Below the pieces are notes generated by a model. The model did no database searches and had not been told where the DNA came from. It saw nothing but the letters and a program-made list of their open reading frames with translations. From Cordia subcordata (lineage: Eukaryota; Streptophyta; Magnoliopsida; Boraginales; Cordiaceae): a DNA stretch of 64,000 bases. This document shows, piece after piece, positions 24,901-35,748 of this stretch (its first letter is position 1; the number at the start of each line of letters is the position of its first letter). Made by a program: the position numbers and the translations under genes. The stretch lies in the NCBI GenBank assembly GCA_028554755.1, contig JAPTOF010000001.1, positions 9,777,001 to 9,841,000 of the forward strand, given 5' to 3'.

Positions 24901-25234
24901 AAATTTGCAAAAAACTGATGTGGAAGGGCGTTACAAAAGGTTCGGCTATGCGCAGGATGGAAAGAAGGGTCGGAGCATATGATGATCATTAAATTAAATA
25001 AAATTTTACCCCTACAAATTCAAGCTCAATTTCGGGTTTATCAACAGCAACTGGGGAGGATTCTGCTGACGAGCTGGTGGCGAGAGAAGTGAAAAGATGT
25101 CTGTTTCTGGGAAGAAAGGTGAGAGTTTTGTGGGGGTTAATGTTGTTGGTCGAGATTTCTGGTGTCCAGAATGCTATTGGGGTTAGGTTCGTGGCTGCCA
25201 TTCTTACTTGCTTACTTGGGATGGATGCATGCAC
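21951..25234 (-). CDS. PNSB3: PnsB3 (NDF4), ferredoxin-like subunit of chloroplast NDH complex
   Basis: Subunit of subcomplex B of the thylakoid NAD(P)H dehydrogenase-like complex (cyclic electron flow). Exons on the minus strand: 25234-25010, 24658-24545, 24008-23955, 22698-22636, 22339-22277, 21986-21951. They sum to 184 residues plus stop; starting at the second Met (25201) gives 173 and a more typical transit peptide (MAATNLTP). The mature part opens near IELEFVG. It carries the 2Fe-2S ligand pattern C-x5-C-x2-C (Cys119, 125, 128 in NCGGGGSCGTC) and Cys161 (WRLACQT), and ends VVVQRLPQWKK. Phases are all zero. Intron 4 uses a GC donor (AAAAAG|GCATGG). The gene faces TIC20 tail to tail. Confidence 0.92.
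22742..22999 (-). repeat. ~130-bp tandem duplication in PnsB3 intron 3
   Basis: AAGTTGTCAC at 22742 and 22873 begins two head-to-tail copies that share ATGGTTACACAAACAAT, GTAAACAGAAGTTGG and CTGTCAAGGCAGCCGACAAT. They differ at about ten positions. The repeat lies between exons 3 and 4 close to the exon 4 acceptor. Confidence 0.85.
24783..24945. repeat. Dispersed repeat (TGTAAC...GATGTGG family) in PnsB3 intron 1
   Basis: Sequence from GTGTAACGGTCCAAGCGCAA to CTGATGTGGAAGGGCGTTAC has the plan of a widespread plant repeat that starts GTGTAACGGCCCAAG and ends near GATGTGGGA...TTACA. A second copy, in other orientation, lies at 47565-47800. Confidence 0.5.
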
Positions 25235-25666
25235 ACACGCACCCTTTTTTAACTTTTGGACTTGTGGCTTCCAGTGACCTTAAAAAGATTAGTTTTGTCT
25301 AAGAAAATAGTTGGACATGTACTAAAGTTTTCTAGCTTGCCACGAGTTTCCCACACTTGTCTAGAACGTACAAGAACGCAAATGTGGCGTCAAAAGTATG
25401 TGTTTGTCTATCACTGGTTGAATAATTTAGTGGTATACGGGGATTAAATTAGATTTTTTTTTTTTTTAGGTCAAAATACTCAAAGAACTTGAAAAATAAA
25501 TGCACTTCTGGGTATTCAACATGGCAAAAGAGGTCGATTGATCCGTGAATCGGCAACATGGGTATTCAACAAGCTAATATGAAAAATACTATTTTACCAA
25601 AAAAGAATAATTAATGCTTGAGAAAACTTTTACTGAAAAAAAATTGAACCGCTGAACAAAATTGAA

Positions 25667-25739
25667 GGGGATGTAGCTCAGATGGTAGAGCGCTCGCTTA
25701 GCATGCGAGAGGTACGGGGATCGATACCCCGCATCTCCA
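25667..25739 (+). tRNA. tRNA-Ala (anticodon AGC)
   Basis: A 73-nt cloverleaf. Acceptor stem GGGGATG/CATCTCC with discriminator A; D arm within TAGCTCAGATGGTAGAGC; anticodon stem CTCGC/GCGAG around loop TTAGCAT, anticodon AGC at 25700-25702; T arm CGGGG-ATCGATA-CCCCG. There is no intron and no encoded CCA. The A box TAGCTCAGATGG fits the Pol III consensus; the B box is the GATCGATACC variant. It stands alone about 430 bp upstream of PnsB3. Confidence 0.97.
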
Positions 25740-25763
25740 TTGTCATCTTCACAACTTCATTTC

Positions 25764-25767
25764 TTTT
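25764..25767 (+). terminator. Pol III terminator of tRNA-Ala
   Basis: TTTT within TTTCTTTTCT, about 25 nt past the tRNA 3' end, is the first run of four T residues and the likely Pol III stop. Confidence 0.55.
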
Positions 25768-25952
25768 CTCTCGACTTGGCAGCGTGATTTCTGTATCATT
25801 TTCACTTTTTGCTGATTTTTGTATCAACTCTATTAATCAATAAAAGTATTTATTAATCTATTTTCACCAAAAAAAAACATATATTTATTGGTTGCTTTTC
25901 AGTTTCTCTGCCAAGTGGTGGAGTAGTCATATGTGGTGATAAGTAGTCTTCA

Positions 25953-26126
25953 TTCCAATTAGATTTTTCAAAAACGTTTCTTTTTTTATAATTTTGAAAA
26001 AATAATATTCTTTTAACTTTTAGGGAAAAAAAAACTAGATTTGATTTTTTCTAGAATTTTAATTTTTTAAAAAAGTCAATTTAAATATTTATCGTAAAAA
26101 AGTACGTGTTCTTTTTTTAAAATTCT

Positions 26127-26160
<34 letters not shown>

Positions 26161-26183
26161 AACAAAAAAACTAATTCAAACAA
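25953..26183. repeat. Hairpin MITE-like element with (AT)n
   Basis: CCAATTAGATTTTTC at the left and AAAAAAACTAATTCAAACAA at the right are imperfect inverted repeats. The interior is made of A/T runs and a TA repeat at about 26133-26160. It shares the internal AAGTCAATTTAAATA motif with related elements near 16320. Confidence 0.4.
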
Positions 26184-26189
26184 GTTACG

Positions 26190-28700
26190 GTCTTCCAACG
26201 CATAAAAAGCTTGGATTTTGTTTGCCCTCAAGGGCTGAGTTGGGACCCTGCAGGTTATTTTGTTTCTCTTACCTCTGCTGAGTTGATGGATTTAGGCAGA
26301 TAAGAGTAAGGATGACTACAAATTTTGTGACACAACAATTCCAAAATGGATGGCTTTTGCTGATCATGCATTTAATTGATGAGATGAAACCGACGAAATT
26401 CAGATGAATATTTTACGTAGCGTATTCGCTGAAAGAAGCTTCCCCTCGTTGACCACCAGATGTTTTATCTCCTTTGATGTATGCGTCATCAGTTCGTTGA
26501 TCTAGTGAAGATTTTTTAGTAAACCATGCTTGCAGCATTCTGATATTTCTTCCGCAAAACATGGTCTTGGCATAAGATAGGACACCAGTTCGACCGGTTA
26601 CAAAGTTGGACCCTTATAGACTCACATGCATGTAAAGTCTGTCCCCCTTTTTTCTACATAAACGTATTTAAAGATTCAATTTAAAGACTTGACACAGTAG
26701 AATAGCCATCACTTTGGTCATGCTTGGTTTAAACACCCCAACCAAAGTGCATAAACTAGGAAATTCACGAAACACCTTCCTGAACAAAAAATGGGGATGG
26801 CGATCATGCCGGATGAAAATATTTCCAGAAAGATGTGTTTTACAAATATGACCTTTCAAGAACTCGCGTATCTGTTTCCATTGCGTGTGAGATGATTATC
26901 ATGACAACAATCCACTTTTTAGCAATTTTTTTTTTTTTTTTTTTTCTGAGGCTAGTGCTCTATGCTTAACCTTTGCGTAGATAATGGATTAGGAAACTAA
27001 AAAGCAAAAGTTGCTTATTATAATAATATATGATTGATCTTTGTTGAGTCGTTCGTCACTAGAAATAATTAGCTTATGGAATCCCCCAACAAATCAATGC
27101 ACTTGTTCTTGGAAGGTCACCTGATTGTACATGTAATTATGAGTACTTTGAGAAATGGATGAGGAAAGACTTATCGATAAGAAATATAATGATGATGACC
27201 AACGGTTTCAATTATAAAAGCATAAAATCTTGAACTAGATCTTTTTTCAGATTTGTTGAGGATGACTCATCTGACTTCTTGGTCACAATCATTTACCAGC
27301 AAATTGCAAACCCTAATGAATAAATGAGAAATAGATGAAGGCGTGTCGGGGATTCGTCAATCATGTCTTAATAGTTGAATTTGGGGTTATTCTTTAAATC
27401 GCAAATCACACGACCACCCCTTTCGTACGTGGTGGACCCCGTTATTTTTCGACTTAGATGGTATCGGTTTCAAAGATTTTTCGTTGAGCTTCACATAAAG
27501 TTATATCAATATGAATAAATATATTTTTGAGTCACATAAAATATGAAGACGCGTTATTTTTTTACGTATATTTTTCATTATATATACAAAAAAAAAGTGT
27601 ATGTGTATGTGATAAGACAACTCCAACTAACATTTTCTTTGAGGGATCTTCGGGCCTTTTGTCAAGAAAGAAATTGCCCATGTCTTTCTAGTCTGTCTCT
27701 ATGTTATTCCTTAATAATTCAATCTTAATTTTATATTGATTGAATTTTTGAGTCTTCAAAATTGACATCTTGAACTTAAGAATAGTATTATCTCATGAAA
27801 AACCTTTCAAAAAGGACATCAATGGTATGTGGGGCCAACAGTAATGTATACGCAGGTCTTGATATTATAGTTTCACATGTTTAAACAAAGTTTAATGATG
27901 TTAAGAAATTTACTTATCTTAACTACTTATGCATATATAGTAGCATAAGTACTTTTAAGGCTTGCGTAGCTCCAATTCTATTGACTCCAAAAACTGTTTT
28001 AACTATTAAAGCATTTTTACTTCACAAAATCACTTAATTTGGTCAGCGAGGACTATACGTTAAATTTGATTAACGAAATCACTTAATTGTCCCATAAATT
28101 ATTTTCTTTAAAGAGGATGGTTATCAAAAATAGGGAGTTGAGCTCCTCGTGAATCGCCTTTCTTCTATTTTAATTTCTACATCATAATTCAAAGGGGAAA
28201 AGATGCCACAATGCAATTACATTTGAAGCTATTTTAATATACCTAGGAAAAAGAAAGCTTTTCAAATCGTTAAATCAACTGTTCTTGATGCTGCCACATA
28301 ACAAATTATTTATAGAGATCATAGAGAAATGATGCAAATAGTAATTTAAACTTTTTGTGATTATTAGAGAAGAACTGTTTCGAATCGTTTCAAAATCTGG
28401 CCAAACTAAATATATTTCTTTTTTTTTTTACTTTTTTAAATTTCACTCTATCTCCAATTCCAGCATATCATCTTTTATGGATTTAATTTGAACTCAAGCC
28501 ATTATCTTTAAAAAAAAAAAAGTTTTAATAACTTAAACAACTCCCCAATCCAACTAAATAGATTTTTAAGCCAGTGTAGTTCGCATTGTAATGATGGTGA
28601 TGGACTCATTTAGTACTTTTCTTTATAACTTTTGAAAAAAATAATTTTTTTTTGAGAAAATGAAAATTTTTTGTTTTTTAAAAAAAGGCTTAATTTAATT
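26190..28700. other. Intergenic DNA, no gene seen
   Basis: No conserved coding frame or RNA gene recognised on either strand; longest frames are about 60 codons. A T-run lies at 26929-26945. Confidence 0.45.
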
Positions 28701-28710
28701 TTTTTTTTAA

Positions 28711-29102
28711 ATTTTAGTTCTTTTTAAACCAATTGAAATACTTATAGCAAAGCCACTGCAGATGCTATATATAAACCTGTCAATCCAATAATTTCTGTCC
28801 CATAACAACAGAAAACAAAAAGACCCGCAAGGCCAAAAAAACAGAAAAAATTCAAATCTAATAATAATTTTTAATTATCGTAATATAATAATTATGAATT
28901 ATTTTTAAAATTTTAGTTCTTTTTAAACCAATTGAAATACTTATAGCAAAGCCACTGCGGATGCTATATATAAACCTGTCAATCCAATAATTTCTGTCCC
29001 ATAACAACAGAAAACAAAAAGACCCACAAGGCCAAAAAAACAGAAAAAATTCAAATCTAATAATAATTTTTAATTATCGTAATATAATAATTATGAATTA
29101 TT
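28711..29102. repeat. 199-bp tandem duplication, almost identical copies
   Basis: ATTTTAGTTCTTTTTAAACC starts at 28711 and again at 28910. The two copies match almost base for base (visible differences: CTGCAG/CTGCGG, CCCGCAAG/CCCACAAG), so the event is recent. Each copy contains a TATA-like CTATATATAAACC. Confidence 0.9.
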
Positions 29103-29237
29103 CTCGATCCAATCCCCAAATTCGAAGACAATTGCAAAGGGGGAATAGTTGATGTAAAAGATATTTTATTACGCGAAACCCAAGGTGGGATAAGGACGGC
29201 TGAGTAATGGGGGCAGCCAAAGATCATGCAGTCAGCA

Positions 29238-29400
29238 TACATATATATATATATATATATGAATGTACTCAAGAGGAAACAGTGAGAGGCCAAAAAAAAA
29301 AAAGAGAGAGAGAGAGAGGGGAAAAAAGAAAAAGAAAAGAGAGAAAGAGAGAAAAAAAAAGAAAAAAGAAAAAGAGAACAAGTGAGGGGGAAAAGAGAGA
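29238..29400 (+). repeat. (TA)n and purine-rich GA/GAAA low-complexity tract
   Basis: A TA repeat at 29239-29260 is followed by about 110 bp of almost pure A/G. Long frames through this tract are Lys/Arg/Glu or Phe/Ser artefacts of composition. Confidence 0.8.
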
Positions 29401-29504
29401 ATCTGTGCTTCGAAATTCTCCACCACACACGCTCATGAAATTAGTAGTGAAAATTTCTCTACTCACGTGTCCCTTTCTCGAAAGAACGAGTTAAATTTCT
29501 CATT

Positions 29505-29795
29505 CTTTGAAAAAATAATTAAAATATCTTATTTTAAAATTGATAAGTAAAATATCACAAACTTGATGTTTAGAGTCTTGAAAACTCGAATATTCGAGCT
29601 TTTAAAATTTCAAAATCGCTTCTAATTTTTTGCATTATCGAATTTTCAAAACTCAAGAATCTACATTTCAAAAGAAAAAAAAGTGTTTTAATTTTCGAAA
29701 TTTTAAAACTCGAAGATGTATTTTGTGACGTATCACTTGTTAATTTAAAAAACATAACATTTTGATTTTTTTTTTATAAAAAAATAGGGCATTTA
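29505..29795. mobile_element. Long imperfect terminal inverted repeat element
   Basis: The left arm (AATAATTAAAATATC, TTGATAAGTAAAATATCAC) and the reversed right arm (GTGACGTATCACTTGTTAAT, AACATTTTGATTTTT) pair imperfectly over about 80 bp. The centre is rich in CTCGAA/TTCGAG motifs. No coding frame. Similar in style to the element at 40136-40907. Confidence 0.4.
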
Positions 29796-30297
29796 TCTCA
29801 CTCTCTCCCTCCACTTTTGGTTGAATGAGCTATTGGCTTGATTCTTTCCTGGTTTTCAACCAACAAGAATCTTGTATATATCCTTTTAACCCTACTCTTT
29901 GTTCTTGGATTTAGATCCTCTCGTATATTATACGTTATGAGCATTTATGCGACATCAAAAGAGCAAACGAAAGCGTATAAACTCTTTTAAGGACTATAGG
30001 AAATAGTATCTGCAACACAATTGAATAAAGCAGTAATGCCCAATTGCGATTTCAACGATGTTTCCCTTCATCGTGTCATTCGGTGGTCAAAGTGATGTCT
30101 TCATTTTTGTATCTATTAAAGTAAAGACTATTTATTGACAAAAAGTGGACTAAAGTAGTTGGTGACTACAAACAGTTTATTGTATTTTTCCATTGATTTA
30201 CCTTGTGTGGGCTATCTTGAAAGCTGCCAACAAAACGAAAAAGAAAGGTCCGGAAGCGAGTTCAGTCATTTGTTCTTGAAAGAATGCACATACAGCT

Positions 30298-30621
30298 AGG
30301 GTTTGTTTGGGATAACATGCTGTTAGAGTAGTTGATACTTATTTGATAGCGGATAGCTGCTGTTCTTAGCAGATAATTGTTTAGCTGCCTTATTAAACAA
30401 AATATATTCGATACAATTAAGGCCCTGTTTGGCATAATTAGTAGATTAGGTAGCGGATAAGATAAAGTCTGGGTAGCGGATAGGTGTTATGTTTTAGTGG
30501 TTAGCGGATAGCTGTTTCACTAGTGGATTATTTTAGATGTGTTCGATAAAATTGGTTGTTGAGTTAGCTGATGAATGTAAAATGACAAAAAAGACATGGG
30601 TATCAGGTTATTATTGTTGTA

Positions 30622-30653
<32 letters not shown>

Positions 30654-31735
30654 AATAATAATAATAATTATTATTATTATCAAAATAATTAAGATAATTT
30701 TCTTTATAATTAAATGTATTTTTCTTAAAATAATATTTTATTAATAAAGCATAATAAAATTACTTTTTAAAAAATTAATTTTATTAATATTATAAATAAA
30801 TATTTTTTATTATAGAAATATTTTAATTGATTGAAAATTTTTATTTTTGAAAAGATAATGAATGGACAAATAAGTCCTATATTTTTAATATATTTTGATA
30901 TGGATAGAATTTCAAATTAATTTTTGTGTTATTTTGTATTTATATTTGTGAAAGAAAATATAAAAATATAAATGAAATTGGATAGAGTATAATTGCCAAA
31001 AAGATGTTAGAGAAATGGTAGTATTGCCAAAAAAAAGTGAAACACTAGACTCTACTTTGAAACGTTAATAATATAAGTTTTTCACAAACACTATTTAGAA
31101 TAAAAACATTATTTAAAACACTGTTTTCCCGAACAACCAAAATGAGAGGAAGTAGTGTTTTGACTTGGTCAAGACAGTAAATACTACTTAAAACACTATT
31201 GCCGAACAGGGCCTAAGTGTTAGATTAGCTAATAAAAGCAAATTAATAAAAATGACATTGATATCACGTTATTATTGTTAGGATAATTTTAATTATCATT
31301 ACTATTATTGGAATAAGATAATCTTTTTTATAATATTATATATATATATATAATATTTTATTATCAAACATAATAAAATTAATTTTGTGATAAAGCATTT
31401 TATCAATATATATTATAAAGAAAGTATATTTAATAGATGCAAATTTTATTTTATCAAAATAAAATAATAAATGAACTAATAATACTTTTTAATACATTTT
31501 GATATAAAAATAATTTTACCTTAATCTTTTTTGCTATTTTTGTTTATATTTGTGAAAGAATAAAAATGTAGAGAGATTAAAGAAACTAAGATTTCAAAAA
31601 ATAATGGAGAAAAGGTAGAATTGTAAAAAAAAATGAAATAAAATACAAGATTTTATGAAACATTAAATTTTAACATTTGAGAAAAAGTAGTTGAAATGTA
31701 CAAAACCATCCGAAAAACTAGTTGTAATACTATAT
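30298..31735. mobile_element. Older Tourist-like element, split by a relative
   Basis: GGGTTTGTTTGGGATAACAT at about 30298 resembles the left end of the nested element at 30421. Sequence after 31216 (TTAGCTAATAAAAGC, AATGACATTGATATCACG) resembles the interior of that same element. The simplest reading is an outer copy of the family interrupted by the 793-bp copy. Its right end is not clear. Confidence 0.4.
30421..31213. mobile_element. PIF/Harbinger (Tourist)-like MITE with TAA duplication
   Basis: The ends are GGCCCTGTTTGGCA on the left and TGCCGAACAGGGCC on the right, inverted with one mismatch. TAA flanks both sides (30418-30420, 31214-31216), the hallmark 3-bp duplication of PIF/Harbinger transposition. 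The 793-bp interior holds a GAT/AAT simple repeat (30625-30680) and no transposase frame. Confidence 0.75.
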
Positions 31736-31823
31736 TACTGAATAGTAATAACTTAGAGAAATAGAAAATCAAGTTATTTTACTGAATAGTAATAACTTAG
31801 AGAAATAGAAAATCAAATTATGT
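31736..31823. repeat. 44-bp tandem duplication
   Basis: TACTGAATAGTAATAACTTA begins at 31736 and 31780. The copies are head to tail and nearly identical. Confidence 0.85.
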
Positions 31824-31939
31824 TTCATTTTTACATGAATGTGACAACAATTTTTTCTTTTATATAGAAAATCAAGTTAGTTTTTGAGAAAGTTAGGGTA
31901 ATCAGGTATATCTATATGTATATGATATCATGTTCAACA

Positions 31940-33060
31940 CTTTAAAATTTCATCAAAAGACTCTTTGAAGACAATAATGCCATTCGAGGCACATTTTGAA
32001 TTTGAGTTGCATCAAATAGACGTAAAGACTGTGTTTCTCATTGTGACATTGATGAGACAATTTATATGGTGCAACCAGAAAACTTTGTGTTAGGAGATGC
32101 AAAGAATATAGTTTGCAAATTAAAAAATCCATCTATGGGCTCAACCAAGCTTCTCGTCAATGATATTATAAATTTCATCAAATTTGTTATTTCGTTTGGT
32201 TTTGAGATGAATGTATATGCCCATAAGTTTAGTAGAAATAAACATACGTATGCAAGATAGCAAACCAAGAGATATGCCGGGAGACAAGTTTTGTCTCAGT
32301 CAATGGCCCAAGAACAATTTTGAGACAAGGAAATGCAAAAGATACCCCATGCTTAGCAGCAATAAGTCTGCTGTATGCTTAAGTTTATAAGTGCCCAAAT
32401 ATTGTGTATGTTGTTAAGATGTTGGGAAGACATTTAAGCAATCCAAGAATAAATCATCGAAAAATAGGTCATGCAGTATCTTCACTGAACAAAACACTAC
32501 ATGCTTAAATATAAGAACTCGGATAACTTAGAGATTATTGGTATTCTAATCTTGATTTTGTTGGATACCAAGATAGTTATAGATTCACTTAAGGCTATAT
32601 TTATTTGCCTATTGAAGGAGCTATTTCTTGAGAGAGTGCTAAACATATACTCACAGCTTCTTCCACCATGACAACTAAATTTATAGCATGTTATGAGGAT
32701 CAAACCATGGAATATGGCTGCGAAATTTTGTCACAAGGCTATGAATTATGGATGGAATTGTAAAATCAATTAAGTTATTTTGTAATGATAAGTTAGAGTC
32801 CTCTATTCCAACAACAACAGGAGCTCGATGAAGTCGAACCATATTGACCTCAATTTCCTAGTTGTTAAGAGCGAGTTTATAGTGGCCAGGCATCTACAAA
32901 CATACTAGGATAGACTCCATAATTGTTAAATTATTAAGGGGCTACCACCCAAGTTCTTTCACAAGCATGTTGTTCGTATGAGTGTTGTACCATTTGATGA
33001 TATGCTGGCTTAGTGGGAGTCTATATTTTATATGCTTCTTTCTTTGGACACATTTTTTGT
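31940..33060 (+). pseudogene. Decayed Ty1/copia retrotransposon, RT to RNase H
   Basis: Short stretches in shifting frames match the copia polyprotein order. Reverse transcriptase is marked by DIDETIYMVQPENF (about 32040-32090) and a KLK...KLLV region. Then come the connection region (SQCPKNNFETRK-like) and RNase H marks around LEIIG, LYSNNNRSSMKS and GLPPKFFHKHVVRMSVV up to about 32995. Frameshifts and stops break it throughout; gag, protease and integrase are absent. Sequence after 33060 may be the 3' LTR but no second LTR is seen. Non-functional. Confidence 0.7.
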
Positions 33061-33890
33061 TATGGATCTGTTTTTGCAAAAATAAGAAATTTAGTTGATT
33101 TTACACTCTTGTTTGATTTTATTGTGATCGCATAAAGAATAAAATAAGACCAATTGGAAATAAGCATGTTTAGATCACATTGCATGTAATTTCCATAATG
33201 TACATCCATACTTGATGTATGTCATTTAGTTATGCTGATATTTATGAACATAGATGGATTTAGTTATGATATATGTAGCAAAAGTCGCCATGACCCTATG
33301 TTAACATAATCAATAGACGAGATTGTTCGGATATGCTTTTGTCGTGATAGCAAAAGTTGTAAACTCTTAAAGTTATAAACATCTATAAGGAATACAAATA
33401 TTTTCTAAGTTTATATGAAAATTTGTGACAAAACAAACAACATATTTTATTTGAGACAAAGCGAATAGTTTTAGAAATTGTATATAAGCTTATTTCATTA
33501 CCCAATTACACCTGTGGTTTACCAACTAATACAACCATTAACATTTTGGCCATACTTTAACCTATACAGACTACAATCGATTTTACGTTCAATCTCTAAC
33601 TCTCCACATTTACACTTTCATGAAGTCTAAATTTTTTTTGACTTTGAAGCGTTAGCAAATGTGGCATTCGAATCAGAATTAGGGTATTTTTTTTTTCCAA
33701 TGTAACTTCTAAAGTGAATGATACAAATTATTAAGCAGTCAGCATAAAGTAACAACCAAAACTATTATTTATATATTACATAATATCGAGTCTAAAGATA
33801 TTATGCAACAAAATTCTAGTTATTTATTTGATTTACGTATCAGAATATTATGGTATGGCAAATCATCATGTCAATCAAAATTGCATCTTC
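33061..33890. other. AT-rich DNA, possible copia LTR remnant
   Basis: Follows the copia RNase H remnant directly. No coding similarity is recognised and no matching upstream LTR was found. Confidence 0.3.
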
Positions 33891-33895
33891 GAGTA

Positions 33896-34261
33896 TCATT
33901 TGCACACAATGAGGTAATGATCTGCCAACAACCAAGAAACCCCGGTAAGGACATGCTCATAATCTTCAATCCCTGCAAATCTTACCATGAAAAAGCCATA
34001 CCCCACGTCAGGTATACACATGGGTTTTTGTAAATCCCATATTCTTTTCGCTCGAGCCTCAAAGAACTTGGATTCGATAGTCCTCCCTAAAAGCTTGACG
34101 ATCATGGTATTCCTCCAATGACTTCTCATCCTTCGTTTATCCTCCGCCTTCAGCCACATTTGGTGTATAACTGAGTCCACTTCCTCGTCTTCATCAGAAT
34201 AAAGACTTTCATCTTTAGGGAGGTCCTTCTCAAAATCTGCAGTGCCAAAGGTGTTCTTCAA
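33896..34261 (-). pseudogene. DUF4283 fragment of a LINE-type retroelement
   Basis: A 121-residue frame contains GYGFFMVRFAGIEDYEHVLT and GVSWLLADHYLIV, the hallmark of DUF4283, found at the N terminus of plant LINE ORF1/gag-like proteins. Upstream is an acidic stretch (SDEDEEVD). The usual zinc knuckle and the rest of the element are missing, so this is a fragment. Its protein-like frame is still open, so decay is moderate. Confidence 0.65.
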
Positions 34262-34269
34262 CTACGCAT

Positions 34270-35630
34270 TGGAGCACAACACTTGAATAATCCCCCGGAC
34301 AGCTCAAGAGTGTTTTTGGTGAAGATTTAAGAGGCGTTACCTCTTGTAGATTTGTTCCTATATAATTTGGTTTGACTTCCCTTGTAAAGTAAAAAAAGAA
34401 AAATGAGATGACATATATTTCAAGTTAAGGGATCAACTAAAATTTTGCTAACATAGGGGGTCCCTCGCTGAAAATTCAGACAAATTACCAGATTACCAAA
34501 TAAAGTGTAATGACAACAAGCCTTAATGGTAGTAAAATACTATGCTTACTTTTTTCCATGGCCAAACAAGACATATTCATACACAAACCCCACTGCCCCA
34601 CACCAATATTTTCTCTATCCCTCCATCTCACTTGGTTTAAGAACAGACCCAACGGCAAACATTTTCTTTCTTTTTTTTTTAAAAAAAAATTTTCCAAGGG
34701 AACTCATTTTAATAATAAACTTCAAACAAAATCATTAATCCCACAATTCAATTATCAGATAAGCTAGGACATAGGACTAAATTGAACTAGATTTTTGAAT
34801 CATGTTTTACCCTAACTCTTAGCATTAGGATATCTCTAGAGACCCGATACCAACATTTGTTAGTACTTTCCAAACACAAGTGCACCAAAAAGAAACATTC
34901 TTACAAGCATGGACATGAGTAACATCTTATTTCACTATAACTTTATACATTTTATATCATTGATTTTGATTTATAACTTTATGATTCTATGAACAATAAT
35001 GTTATGTTACAATTTAACAATTTTAATTCTTTTATATATAGAATAAGCAAATCCATTCTCAAGAAACATATAATTTAGAGTTTATACCTTTAGTAGATCT
35101 TCGACTAGTGACTTTGCCGCATTTTAGTATTTAATTTTCAAAGTGAACTTTTTAGTCTCTAAACTTCAATAAAGGGATGTCTTCATTTTAGGAGTTCAAA
35201 AATTTCAAAAATTATTTTAAAAATTAAAAAGACCAAGATACAATATCGTGAATAGTTCAGACATTATTAACGGAATAAACCTTATAATTATTTATTTAAT
35301 TTTGGTCAGAAAACCCCATAATTTATCAACCCAAGACTACAAGTAACTGTCATATTTACAAAAAGAGATTGAAGTGCAAAACAAACAAAAACCCCATTTG
35401 CATGCAGTGATAAGTTACTACAGTAAACTAGGCAAAAAAGGCCAAAAGAAAAGAAAAAAAAAAGAAAAAAAAGGAGAAGCTTTTGCTTTTTAACGCTCTT
35501 ATTACAACAATCATCTTTTCTGAAAATCGTGCACCCTTTTCTATCTTTCTCTCTCTTGCAAGAAAAGATTCTTTCTTTGTTTTTGTTTTGTTTTGTTCTC
35601 TCTCGCCCCCCACAACTAGAAAAAGAACGC
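34270..35630. other. Intergenic DNA upstream of TIFY8
   Basis: No gene is recognised. From about 35450 the sequence becomes C/T- and GTTTT-rich, consistent with the TIFY8 5' UTR. Confidence 0.4.
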
Positions 35631-35633
35631 CTC

Positions 35634-35704
35634 ATGCTGCTATGCAGAAGAGGAGAGCTTTCATGGTGGTGTTAATATTTGCTTTACTTGTACGGATGAA
35701 ATAA
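35634..35704 (+). other. Two overlapping uORFs in the TIFY8 leader
   Basis: ATG at 35634 opens a 13-codon frame ending TAA at 35675. ATG at 35642 opens a 20-codon frame (MQKRRAFMVV...) ending TAA at 35704, 44 bp before the main ATG. Both would lie in the leader if transcription starts in the C/T-rich region near 35.5 kb. They may dampen TIFY8 translation. Confidence 0.4.
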
Positions 35705-35748
35705 ATGCACACAGTTACACACATATATATTGCATATAAATAATATAT

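Noticed and set aside
29057..29494. Several frames on both strands rich in Lys/Arg/Glu or Phe/Ser
   Set aside because: They are products of a purine-rich low-complexity tract and a TA repeat.
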